From NCBI GenBank assembly GCA_029339195.1, contig JAPTJF010000056.1, forward strand, positions 62,001-126,000: 64,000 nucleotides of DNA, in the 5' to 3' direction. This document shows positions 1-11,182 of the stretch, piece after piece. Under the pieces are notes generated by a model. It worked only from the letters and a program-made list of their open reading frames with translations, was not told the DNA's origin and did not search any database. The DNA is from Micractinium sp. NFX-FRZ (taxonomy: Eukaryota; Chlorophyta; Trebouxiophyceae; Chlorellales; Chlorellaceae). Numbering within the stretch: position 1 is the stretch's first letter; the number at the start of each line of letters is the position of its first letter. Position numbers and translations under genes: made by a program.

Positions 1-413
1 TCCCCTGAGCGCCGTATGTAGCTCCCACGTTCTGGTAAGCAGAGCCGGTGCCGGTTGCGCCGGCGCCGGTGGGGCCGACGTCCTGGTAGGCGCCCCCCGT
101 GGCGCCGGTGGCGCTGGTGTGCGCCCCCTCCTCACTGTGCCCGCCCATGCCCATCTTGTGAGCTACGTCCTTAACCTGGAGGGTGCCAGGGGTGAGTTGG
201 GCATCAATCATGTCATTCATTTGGTGGGGTGGGGTGGGGTAGGCGCGCGGCAGCAGGCAGGAGGCAATGGATGAACGTGCATCGGCGGGTGTAGGGCAGC
301 ATGCCCCAGCCACCCGGGTGGCCACGGCAGCATCGCTAGTGAGCGCTCACTTTTGCTGCCAACAGCAGTCCGCAGTCAGCAGCTCGTGCACCCACCTTCT
401 GGCCGATACCCAT
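1..413 (-). CDS. Hydrophilic LEA/stress-like protein, copy A (3' part outside window)
   Basis: Two exons are visible on the minus strand. The first (413-396) gives MGIGQK after a good initiation context (CAAAATGG), the second (175-1, open to the window edge) starts VKDVAHKMGMGGHSEEG and continues as a Gly/Ala/Thr-rich stretch with YQDVG and YQNVG repeats. The exon-2 start is fixed by a CCAG acceptor and by near identity with the complete copy at 14743-16774 (MQKVKDVAHKMGIGHKEE). An alternative is that translation starts at the ATG at 218 without the first intron. No transmembrane segment or catalytic motif is visible. From the paralogues, the missing part should hold the charged HRPVEKEFV-type repeats. 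Function is unknown; the composition suggests a soluble hydration/stress protein, which is inference. Confidence 0.6.
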
Positions 414-1108
414 TTTGGCGGACGGAGTTCGGTTGTGGTTGTGTGGAAGGAAGGAAGACTCCTGCAGGCCGAATGCAGCAAGAGCAGCGGGGAAGCGGCA
501 CCAGTCAGGGTGAGGGCGGGGCGGCGGCGGCGGCAGCAGGCAGGGGCTTCCCCGCTGCTGGACCAGCTGCAGTGCCCCTGTTGGGCGCAAGCTGTTGGGC
601 GCAAGCTGGATGGGAAAGCTGCGAGGGGTGGGGACAACAAGGAGGCTGCCTTTCGACACCACCCACAGTGTCGGTCCCTAAGACGGAGCTTTCCGCAAAT
701 GACTTACTTGGCAGTGCAGCGTCTTTGGAGCGAAAGTTATGAAGGAAGGCACCGGCAAGGAGCTGTGCAGGCACACCAGATGCACAGCCAGGTGCTGCAC
801 AGTCAGCCAGGCGGGTGCTGGCTTCCAGTGGAAGTTCCACACTAAATAGCATGGTGAATTATGCCAATCAGGCAGTACTGGCAAAGAGCTGCCCAAAACA
901 GGGGTAATAAGCTGCTGTGGTTGCTAGACGAGCGCGCCATGTGAGTGCGCTGGGCACGCTGGGCACCGCCGCCGCCGCCTAGCATTGGTGGCCATCGGCA
1001 ACGACTCCATTTCAATTTCAAAGGTGCTGTCTCACCCATCTCACCCAGCCTCAATCCACTCACAAGTACCCCTTGCTTCCTCCTCCACCCGAGTTCATCG
1101 CCCTCAGA
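414..1108. other. Intergenic region between divergent genes
   Basis: About 700 bp separating the minus-strand stress-like gene from the plus-strand peptidase. Open frames here lack splice-bounded exons or recognisable protein. It presumably carries both promoters; I see no defined element. Confidence 0.4.
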
Positions 1109-4100
1109 ATGGCGCGGGCCTCTCCGGCCCTCCTGCTGCTGGCGGCACTGCTGTCCTGCTCCGTGGTGCTGGCCGCCGCCGTCAAGCCCCAAGGTGCGAA
1201 GGCAGATTAAGCGTGAGGCGCTGTCGGAGTCCTAACTGCCCAGTGCCACCCTGCAGCCGCACCCCTGCTGCCCTTTAGCTGCCACACCTCCTGCCTGGCC
1301 TGCAAGTAGTCCCGCATCGTTCCACATCGTGTTCTGACGCTAGCGGATCGGCGCCGCCGCCTCTTCCCTCGCCGCAGCCAATTTGAGCGGGCCGCCCCTC
1401 TGGGGCAAACGGCCCTCGCTGAACATCACGCTGCCCACCAGCGATGCCTGCGAGGGGGATGCCTCAGATCTGCTCAACGACTTTGTGTTCGGAGGCGCCA
1501 GCGGTGAGCTGGGGATACAGGGTGGGAATGCGGGCGGAGCGGGGCTGGTGCTGCGCGCCGCACCCACAGGGCTTGCTGCCGCCGCCTGCCTGCGCATGCT
1601 GCCTCGCTCAACGCCCACCCTTAACCTTTGCCCCTCACCCTACGTCCAAGCCTGCTCTCCTTCTCCTTTGCCGCAGCCACCGGCGCGCCGCTCACCCAGG
1701 CCGAGGCCGCAGCCGTCTCCTGCCAGCTGGGCCTGCTGGTTGCCGACGCCGATGACGATGACCTGCTTGCAGCGGAGGACCTCTTCCGCATCTACAAGGC
1801 CTGGAGGCAGGCGTACCGCCCCCACGTGAGTACTGCCCTGATTGTGGTTGCCCCGCTGCCCAACGCTAGCACCCACCTGGACCAGCAGGCCAGCACCCAC
1901 CTGGAGGCTCAGCAAGCCAGCACCCACCTGGAGGCTCAGCAAGGCCAGCACCCACCTGGCAGTTGGGCAGCACCCACCATGCCTGCTTGCCACTCTGCCC
2001 CTGCCCCAACCCGGTTCCCTCACACCACAGCCCCCTGCTCCCGCCCTGCATGTGTGCTGAGCAGGTCTGGCGCACAGGCAAGGGCAACGGCGTGAACACC
2101 CGCCTGCCCATCTGGACCGCCAGCCTGCGCACCATCCTGGACCTCAACGCCGACCCTGCGGCGCGCTTCTGGGTGAGTGGGGGAGCATACCTGGCATGAA
2201 TGTAGCACCTCCCTCCCTGCCTTTCTGTACATTCACCTATATAAAAAGCACTGGGTGCTCACCCCTAGTCTCTTTTGCCCACGTCTGGCCCCCTTTTCCC
2301 CACGTCCCCCGCTCCTGCCCTTCCCTCCCTCTCACCTGCAGGCATCCCTAAACGCATACAGTGACATGACCTGGACTGAGTTTGCCGACTCCGTGCTCAT
2401 GCCGCCCACCACCGCCGCCGCTGAGAGCATCGAGATTGGCACCCCCGCGGGCTCTGGCGGTCGCCGCCTGATGGCGCGCTTCACCCCTCCCAAGACCACC
2501 TCCACCTCCTACATTGAATGGGTGGCTGCCAACAAGGTGAGTGTTGTGGACCGGGAGACAGGCTGCACAAGAGGAACCCACGTGCGGCATTGAGCGTGCC
2601 TGGCGGCACACCTGCCGCTTCGTCCCTCAGTGACATGCCCCACTGCCTCACCCTGTGCAGGTGGTGCGTGCTGTGGGCTTCCAGGCGCAGTGTGCGTCCT
2701 CTGTGAGTTGCTGTTATGTGGCATATGGTGTTAAGAGGAGGGGCGGTGGGATGTTGAGGGTCACATGTGTGTTTTGCTTGAGCTCCTGGGCAGCCACCCG
2801 CCTGCTCACCCCTGCCGTGATACCCCTGCCCTCCCTCCCCGCCCCACGTCAGGCAGTCCTCTGACCTGTACTTCTCTCTGCATTCCCTTCCCATCTTAAC
2901 CTCACAGTGGGCCTGGGCCACCGCTGCAGCTGTGGAGTCCAAACTGCTGCTGTCAACCAAGACTACACAGGCGACCATCAAGCCCCTCTCTCCTCAGAGC
3001 ATCATGGTAAGCCGAGTCTTGCCAGCAGGCATTCAGTGCACAACTTTGGCCCGAACGCCCACAGCGCATGTGCAACTCTCATTTTCACATGCCCATCCGA
3101 CCCCTCGCCTGCAGGACTGCACCACCCGCGCGTTCAACCTCACCACCAGCCCCTGCGCCGGTGGCTCCGTGCCCCAGGCCTTTGAGCTGGTCGCCCTGCG
3201 CGGCGTTGGTGCTGCTGCCGGTGAGCCGCTGCACACGTGTGCTGGTTGTACTGAGCCTTGTCCGAAGCATGGTTCATGGTGGCCTGCCATACAGCAATGC
3301 CAGTCTGCGTGCCTAAGCGCCCAGCCCTCCCACTTGCCTCCCTCCCTCCCCTTCACGTCTGGCAGGTAGCCCATACCGCCCACAGAACGGTGGAGCCGAC
3401 ACCGATGCCCTCGGCTTCCAACAGAAGTGTGACCGTGAGCCGTCCCCTAAGCAGACCAGGTCTGGGGTGGTGGTCATCACCGCCTCTCCCGCATACACCC
3501 AGGTGGCCGCCACCAAGGCGGCGCTCATTCAGGTGGGTGGGTCGGCCAGTATTCGCGGGGTTGTGGGGAGGTCATTGCGCAGGGCTCGGGCAGGCAAGTG
3601 AGCAGCTGTAGTGCATGCGGCGAGATGTCATGGCAGCACAGCACGATTTGCATGTACAAGCGCACCACATGAGCTCAGTTACACCTCAACAAACTCTGCT
3701 TCCTCCATGCACCTGCAGGCCTTGGCGTCCCAGCCCGCCGTGGCTGTGCTGTCTGTGGACCCCTCCTTCCAGCACTATGCGGGCGGCATCTGGTCTAGCT
3801 CCAGCTGCTCAGGTGTGTATGGGTGCCTGTCTCACTGCATTGTATCAGGCTTAAGGGGCCTTGCTGGTTGCTTCCCTGCGTGAACAGCTCAGCACAGGTG
3901 CATCCGGCATGAGTTTTGCTTACCGTTGCTTTTCTCCTCTTAATTTTGTGTATTGTTGCAGCCGAGTCTCCCACCCACGCCCTGCTGGTGGTGGGGTTTG
4001 ACACCCGCACAGCACCCGAGTACTGGAGCTTTAAAAACTCATTGGGCGCGGGCTGGGGTAAGTGCATGAGTGGACGGTGAAAGTGGGAGGCGGTACGGTT

Positions 4101-4696
4101 GGCCAGTGGTGAGATATCTGGCTTCACACTCCCTGCACATCTGCTTTCGCAACTTGTCACCGCCTGCTCCACGCTCCTCTGCAGGCCAGAGTGGCTTTGG
4201 CAAGATTGCGATGACCATCGACGGCGCCTGTGGCATGTACCAGGTCGGTTGATTTGCTGGCAGTGGGGCCTTGTTGCTGTGGTGCAAGTGGAGGTTACTT
4301 GTGGGAGTGCAGGTACTCTGGGGGTCACCGACTGGCAGTACACGCAGCCAAGCCACCCACAGTGCGTGCACTTTGTTTACCTTGCAATCTGCAGGCTGTG
4401 TACCAGTCAGGGGCAGTGGAGGGCACTACCAAGATTGCCAAAGGCAAGAAGCCTCTCTGAGGTGTCCCTGGTTCTTGTCGTCTTGCAAACTGCCGCAGGC
4501 AGTGTACCAGCCAGGCGCAGTGGAGGCCGCCAGCAACGGCGGCAAGCCGGAGCAAGCTGGTTCTGGCAAGGGCGCTGACAAGGTTGGCAAGCAGGAGGAG
4601 GTGGGCGCTGGCAAGGATACCAGCAAGGATGGCAAGACACAGCAGCCAGGTGCTGCTGAGGGCGCCGGCAAGGGCAAGGGCGGCAAGTCGGGCTAG
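1109..4696 (+). CDS. Papain-family (C1A) peptidase homologue with Ser at the catalytic Cys position and alternative last exons
   Basis: Exons 1109-1193, 1378-1503, 1677-1825, 2065-2172, 2342-2536, 2661-2702, 2908-3006, 3115-3220, 3366-3532, 3719-3812, 3962-4057, 4185-4243, then either 4395-4460 or 4499-4696 (463 or 507 aa). Residues 1-24 form a signal peptide. An I29-like propeptide follows (LFRIYKAW ... NAYSDMTWTEF). The mature domain keeps the oxyanion Gln (Q229), His396 (THALLVVGF) and Asn416 (YWSFKNS), but the QCGSCW motif reads QCASSW, so the nucleophile position is Ser235. The Ser codon ends an exon and the next exon begins TGG, so splicing cannot easily supply a Cys. This resembles silicateins and SERA-type Ser variants; it may be a Ser hydrolase, a pseudoenzyme or a sequencing error. 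The two last exons both start AVYQ and differ in tail: a short basic end versus a Lys/Gly/Glu-rich 60-residue tail. Expected location: secretory pathway or vacuole. Confidence 0.85.
1866..1976 (+). repeat. Minisatellite in a peptidase intron
   Basis: Four degenerate copies of a 27-30-bp unit built on AGCACCCACCTGGAGGCTCA lie in the intron after the exon ending at 1825. They are confined to the intron. Confidence 0.75.
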
Positions 4697-4860
4697 TTTC
4701 GTTGCCTGGACATGCCATTTGGCTGTGATGCCGCTTCTGCTTTGAAACCTACACTTCCTCAATTTTTCGTAAGAACTTGTTATCTACTTTGCCTTCTTTG
4801 AGATGTCGTGTTCCCGTATGCCTTCACTTATTACTTGTGTATGCTTTGACGGCTTCAAGT

Positions 4861-4865
4861 TGTAA
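4861..4865 (+). terminator. TGTAA polyadenylation signal of the peptidase gene
   Basis: TGTAA, the usual chlorophyte poly(A) motif, occurs 165 bp after the distal stop codon and is the first one downstream. Confidence 0.5.
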
Positions 4866-5042
4866 GCCTCATTGTGCAAAGACGTGGCAGTGGGGAAGCA
4901 TGCGCAGGCAAGAATGCTGGGGAGGCTGTGACCCCTCGGCATAGATCCAGCCGGCAATCACACCCCACTGTATCTGGCAGCTGGGACCGCTGCTTCTCCT
5001 ACTGCAACCCTGGCCGCTGCTGGTGCTGCTTGCTGCTGCCGC

Positions 5043-8000
5043 TCAAAACACCCGCATGACAAACAGGTCGATCTTGGCACGGCACATGGGGCAGTCCTGC
5101 GTGCCGCTCTGCTTCATCATTGCCGCGCAGTCCTGGCACAGGCACTTGTGCACGCTGTCGCCGTGCAGCACGCCTGCGGTGGCTGGGTCATCCTGGCACA
5201 CCACACAGACATCGGGTTCATCTTCGGGGGTGCTGCTGCCAGCTCCCGCAGGTGCCGGCTGCGCTGCTGCTGCTGTGCCACCTGCGGTACTGCCACCTGC
5301 CTGCAGCAGCGGGAGGGGAGCATTGCACAAGAAGGGGCTTCAGTTGGGAATGCAAGGCACGGCACAGGGGCAGTGCACCAGCCCAAAGGCAGCAGCCAGC
5401 TGCTTTGACTGATGACACTGCAGCCCATCCGCACCTGGGTGGAAGGCCGCTCCTCTGGTGCTGCCATGCTGGCAATTTCTGCGTCAAACTCGGCCTGCAA
5501 CGGCGAGGCACACAAAGCGCGTGTGAGGCGACTCAGAGTGCAGGCAGGCAGGGCGAGGTCAGCATGCTGACAGATGCCAGGCTGGCCCGGCAGGGCACCT
5601 GCACGCTCACTGCCCGCAGCACGCCCACACCTGGAGCTTCCGCGCCAGCTCAGCATCGCTGTCGATGAAGCCCCCTGCCTGGGGCGGCGGCCGCCGCTGC
5701 TTCCGCCGGATGGTGAGGCCGTCACAGTAGACAATCGTGTCTGGGCCCACTATGCAGTTGGTCTCAGGGTCCGAGGACTGCATGTGGAAGTCGATGCCAT
5801 CCCTCTGGAAGCGAGTGCCCTGCAGGACGGGGCGAGTGCAGGAGGGGGGGACGCAGCTGGGGGAGAGCGGGGGAGTTGCTGTGATGGGGTGCGCCAGCTG
5901 AACCTCTGCAAACTCGTGTGGCGCAAGCCATCCCAAACACATGCCAGCAAGCACCGGCCCGGGGACCTCCCATTGCGGCGCAGCTGTCAGGCAGGGGCGA
6001 GGGTGCGAGTCACGAGGTGTTGGGCGCGGGCCTACCTTGCGCATGGGGACGCAGTCGCTGCGGAAGAACTCCTGCAGGGCGCTCTCGATGTGCTCAAAGG
6101 CGTGGGTCTCCGTGTTTGCGTACACGTCTATGCACAGGGCCAGGGGCGCCTCGCTGGGGCGCACGCGCTGCAGCCAGACCGTGTCGCCAGGCCAGGCGTA
6201 GACTGTGCCCTGGATTGTCTCGCTGATGCGGATGCTGCCCCGCCCCAGGCTGACATCCATGCTCACCAGCGCCAGCGCCTGGTCCTGCTTCTTCTTCTGC
6301 GCATGATGAGGGGTGGGGTGCATGCGCTGCACAGTGAGTGGCACAGCCACCATGCAGCTGTGCACCACTTATGCTGGGTGCCGGGAGACATGACCTGTCA
6401 GCTGCCCCTGCACGTCCCATCTGGGGATGCCAGCAGGGGCGGGCCAGCTGGGGCCTCCCAGGCAGGTCAGCCTCCGAGCTCAGCCCACTGTGCCTGAACA
6501 CAACGCCAGCGCAGTGCACTTGCCACACACCCCACAGGGCCTCACCCTCAGGAGCACGACCGGCGGGTAGCACAGCTGCAGCGCCGCTGCCGTGGCTGGG
6601 TGCACAGCGACGCAGGGGGCGCCGTCCGCAAGCACCCTGTCTGCAACCTGCAGGGTCGTCACATGCACGTTCCCGGCCTGGCAGCGGCAGGGGGAGGGGG
6701 CAGGGGGTTGCAGCAGGACAATGAAGCATGGCGCAGAACACCTGCCATGCGCAGGGCCCTCACAGGCCGGCCCTGGTTGCCAGCCAGGCAGGCCCCAGTT
6801 GGACAGGTGTGCCCCAGAACAAGTCGCACGCCCCAAGCCCAGGCACAAGCTCAGGCAAGCTCAGGCATGCAGCCAGGCAGTGGGCAACTCACCCCCCAGT
6901 TCAGAGGCCCCGTCTCCTCGTGCTGGCTCTGGGGCTGCGCAGCCGGCTGCGCGGGCGGCTGGCGCTCCTGCCTGTGCGGTCGCTGCTGTCGCGGTCGCTG
7001 CTGTTGTGGCGGCGGCTGGCGCTGTATGGTGCGGTTCATGCAGGTGATGATGGTGCTGGGCCGCACAATGCAGTTTGGGCTGGGATTTACTGCTGTGAGA
7101 TAGAAGCTGACGTCATCCTCCAGAAAGCTTGCGCCCTGCATGGTGCGAGGGGTTGCAGGGGGGCGGGCAACCTGAAAAAGCTCCAACTATGCAGCGCAAC
7201 TGCTGCATGCCGGCCTGGTGACGCCTGCCGGCCCCAGGTGAGTGCGCTGGGTGTGCTGTGGGATGCGCCGGCAACACACGGCGCTGCCTGAACGCGACGA
7301 GCATGCCAGCCGGCCACCATTGCATGCCCACCTTGCGCACGGGGATGCAGTCGCCGCTGAACAGCTTCCGCAGCGCGCTCTCGATGTGCTCAAAGGCGTG
7401 GGTTTCGGTATTGGCGTACACATCTACGCTCAGGGCCGGGGGCGCCTCGCTGGGGCGCACGCGCTGCAGCCAGACCGTGTCGCCAGGCCGCGCGTTAGTT
7501 TGGCCATGCACCTGCGGGGTCATCTGAATGCTGCCCCGCCCCACGCGGCCATCCACCGCCACCAGCGCCAGCCCCTGGTCCCGCTTCTTCTTCTGCGCAT
7601 GGGGCCACTTCCACGGCTCAGTGAGTGCGCACTCTGTGCGCAGCGTGTGGGCGCCTCATGCAATGGCACCGGTGTGACGTGCGCTGCCCCAGATCCCCAC
7701 AGCACAGAGGCAGGCCAGTCGTCCGGGATCGCTGCACCACATGCACCCCACCCAATGCCACGCCTTATCCGGGCACCCCACACGGCCTCACCCGCAAGAG
7801 CACGACCGGCGGGTCGCACAGCTGCAGCCCCGCTGCCGTGTCTGGGTGCACCACAACGCAGGGGGCACTGTCCTTTTGACCTGCTGGCAGCAGCTCTGAC
7901 ACCTCCAGGGTCAACACGTTCATGTTGCCGTCCTGGCAGTGGAGCAAGCGGGGTCGACAATAGCACTAACGCATCAAACAAGAGTGTTTGGCAGGTAGCA

Positions 8001-10344
8001 CTGCCACGCCCCTGAGACGCACACTGTGCACCCGGCAGGCACGCCTTGCGCTTGAGTTGGCGCTTTGACGTGATCCGTCCCCCAGGCCACTCACCTCCCA
8101 GCTCAGCGGTGCCATCTCCTGCTGCCGGCGCCGGGGCTGTGCAGGCTCGTGCCGCTGCTCCGCCGGCCCCTGCTGTTGCCCCTGCTGCCGGCCATGCTGC
8201 TGCTGCTGCCGCTGCTGCCCCCGCCCCTGCTGCCGGCCATGTTGCTGCTGCTGCTGCTGCTGCTGCTGCCCCTCTTCCTCCTCCTCCAGGAAAACTAGAG
8301 TGTTGGGCGAAACAATGCACCACCCCGGCGGGTCCATCTGTACCACTGTAAACTCCAGGATGTGGCCATCGTACGACACACGGGTTGTGTCGCCCTGCAC
8401 GGTGAAGAGGAATTGTCGAGCCCTGTTGAATGACACGTATGATACTGTGGTAGTTGGCAGCTGACGGGCAGCAGGTGGGAGGCAGGGAGGCACCAGGCAA
8501 TTGGTCAAGGGTGCTGGTGAGGCCCCCGCTGCAAGCTCTCACGCACCAACGCCGCCCCTGGCGCTGCCCTGCATAACTGGCACTGGCGGTCAGCGGCGGC
8601 AGCCTGGCAGTGGTCCGGCGGTCACCACACCTCCAATGGCACACAGTAACGGGGCGGGGTGATGGAGCCAAACAGCCTCAACGGTCGTGGAACAGTGTGC
8701 GCTGGGGCGCAGGCACCAGGCTGCCCTGCCCAGGCACCAGGTGGGCAGGAAGACGGGCAGGCACAGAGGCGAACCCCGCCAAGCAGCTGCCCCTGATCAC
8801 CCCTGGTCACCCCTGACACCTCCCTGCCCACTGACAGCTGCATCAGCCAATTATCTGCAGGCACACAAGCTCAAACCAAGCAGAATTGATGTCATCAGCA
8901 AGCCCTCACCGTGTGCACGGGGCGGTATGCGTCGTCAAAGTAGGGCTTCACCAAAGAGTGGAACAGCGCGTCGCTGTCCAGGGCCGGCCCTCCTCCTCCT
9001 GGGCCCTCCACCCTGCACCGCAGGCTCACCCACTGCCCATAGCGGCAGTCGGGCAGCAGTTCCGTGCGCACCGCGTCGCCCACCCCCACGCCCGCGTTGC
9101 CGCGCACGGTGCTGTTCATCTGCACCCTGCCCCGCTCCACTGTGTCGTCTGCCAGCACCATGGCCACCGTCTGCTTGCCTCCGCATCCCTGCAGGGCTCC
9201 AGGGCAGGAGAGGGGCATGCGTGCATAAGGCGTGGCAACCACACATGAGCGAGTGCTGTGTCCTGGGCACAGACGCCTCACACCCGCGCCCTCCTGCATG
9301 CCAGCTGCAGCGTGGGACCGGATGCAGCCACTGGCAGAGCAATGAGCAAGCGGCGGCAGCGGCGGCAGCGGCAGCAGCAGCAGCAGCAGCAGCGGAGGCA
9401 GCGGAGGTGGCGGCAGCCGCAGGAGGTGGTGCTGTGTTACCTTCAGCAGCACGGCATCGCAGCGTGCCAGGCCCAGCAGCGCCATGGTGCAGGGGTGCAT
9501 GACAGCTACCGAGTTGTCGTCCAGGCTGGTAGGCTCCTCCACCACCAGCCTGTCGGGTGCAATTGACACCTGGCGCTGCAGCACGGGCCGTGGCGGCGCA
9601 GCGGCTGGCCGGGGCGGGGGTGTGGCGGGCGCTGCGCTCGCAGGGCGCGAGGGCATCTGCCGCCGCTGCTCTCGCTGCCCCTGCACAGTCGAGGGTGCAG
9701 CAGCAGGCGGCAGGGCAGAGATGGGTGCCCGCTAGGGCAGCCTGGCTGTGTGTGTATTGCCGGTTCGCAGCAGCATGCCTCCGAGCAAACAACAAAACAA
9801 CCAAGACTTGCCGCCCAGCTCAGCCTCACCGGTGCAGCGCCACTTGTTCCGAGCCCCTCAAACAGCCCAAATGCCGGCGCTGCGGCCTGTCTGGCGAGAT
9901 CCTCCTGCTCCTGCTGCTGGCGCCGTTGGGCGCCTGTGAGCGACACGTCGCAGCCATGGCGCTGGATGTGAGAGTCACAGAACTTCCTGCATTCGTTTGA
10001 GGATGGCAACAGCCAATTTGCATCAGGGAGAGGGTGGGCCCACCCTGGCGCCGGCAACACCGCTGCCGTCCCGCCGCGTGCAGGGCGTGCCGGCAGACCT
10101 CCCAGCCCTGCCGTCCTGCCCTAGCGCATTCATGCTGGGAAGCACTCGCGGCTAGCGAGTCTGCAGCAGCTGCCCACTGCAGGCCTGTAGCTACCGCACA
10201 TGCCTTGGCAGGGCAGGAATAGACATACCCTTCGCAGGTGGCGCAGGTGTCCGGCCAGAACAGTCGCCGCTCCGAGCAACCGTCTGTCTGGCATGGCCAG
10301 GACCGCTCGTCTCGCCGACGCAGTGAGCCGCTCCAGCGCAACAT
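5043..10344 (-). CDS. AN1-like zinc finger, three CDC48 N-domain repeats and MDM2-type RING (candidate p97-like E3 ligase)
   Basis: Exons (minus) 10344-10229, 9986-9830, 9680-9441, 9188-8910, 8460-8095, 7932-7792, 7592-7332, 7135-6893, 6677-6546, 6296-6036, 5819-5631, 5494-5435, 5300-5043; about 900 aa; all introns but the first are phase 0. Residues 17-55 show C-x4-C-x10-C-x2-C-x4-C-x2-H-x3-H-x-C, close to AN1 fingers (KFCDSHIQRHGC). Three repeats of the CDC48/p97 N-terminal substrate-binding domain follow (about 110-386, 387-601, 602-795). Repeat 1 has LDDNSVAVMH, VLADDTVERGRVQMN and LVKPYFDDAYRP; repeats 2 and 3 share PGDTVWLQRVRPSEAP and NTETHAFEHIESAL and close with NCIV-P-TI. A Gln-rich linker follows repeat 1. 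The C-terminal 55 residues are a C2H2C4 RING: CVVC, H-x4-H, C-x2-C, CPMCR. No AAA ATPase module is present. Inferred role: ubiquitin ligase using p97-type cofactor- or substrate-binding folds. I know of no named family with this domain order. Confidence 0.85.
9351..9420 (+). repeat. Trinucleotide repeat in an intron
   Basis: A (CGG/CAG)n tract lies in the intron between the exons 9680-9441 and 9188-8910 of the AN1/CDC48N/RING gene. The neighbouring exon 8460-8095 carries a coding CAG tract giving a Gln-rich linker. Confidence 0.7.
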
Positions 10345-11182
10345 GCCGCCTCGCGGCGGAACCGACGGAAGAATTGGGCTCGTCGACTTGCTACAAGATC
10401 TTTGATTACCGCTTGTGACGATGGGGGTTAACAAGCAAGGGGAGCTCTCAAGGGGTGAGGCTGTACACGCGGCACGCCAGGCCACGAGTTTACTGAAGAC
10501 ATGGTGAAGAGGTACGCCAGGGCTTCTTGGCAACCCGGTAGAGATTGGCCAAATGACGTGTACAATTGTGAGGGCTGGCGGCAGGCCCTGGTAGTGCGCC
10601 AACTGGTGCCTGGCACCGCTGCCGCCGCCGCTGCCGCCGCTGCTGCTTTCCGTAGCTGGTGTCACTTGGGGCTGCCTGCCAGCACCAGGGAGCGATGCTC
10701 CTGACCCTCGATGTGAGAGATGTTCCCTGGACCCCCTGGCCCATCTGCCAACCTCCACCGGTGCCCGGGCCTGTAGCATCGTCATGCCTTCGTAGATCAG
10801 GCCTGCCGCCGCCGCCGCCGCCGTCGCCGCCGCCCGCCGCCGCCGCCCTCAGCCCCGCGAGCCACTGTGCGGCCTGCATCACGGAAGCTTAAGCGCCCCC
10901 TATCTCTATGCCTCTGACCGAACAGCAGTGCCGCCACAGTCAGTCAGCAACAAAAGGGCCACCGGGCGTGGCGTGTGCAGCGGTAACACTCCCAACCAGT
11001 CCCGTCCGTTCAGCGTATCAGCAGCGACTCAGAAGGCGTGCGAGGCTGTTGTCCCTAGCCTTCTGCTGCCAGCAGCTCATGCACCGGCCAGCACGCTCCA
11101 CGGCTCGGCACCAGCCGGGAGCTGCAGCCGCTTGCTCCGGCCTGACGCAATGAGCTGCCATTTGTGAGCGTGCGTGCCCGCC
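10345..11182. other. Intergenic region upstream of the RING gene
   Basis: Contains GCC/CGG triplet runs (10618-10645, 10800-10850). A minus-strand open frame starting near 10879 encodes a Gly-rich low-complexity peptide but has no splice-supported continuation, so I do not call it a gene. The promoter of the minus-strand gene is expected just above 10344. Confidence 0.4.

Noticed and set aside
5574..6497. 307-codon plus-strand open frame
   Set aside because: It lies antisense to well-supported exons of the RING gene and shows no conserved protein; long chance frames are common at this GC content.
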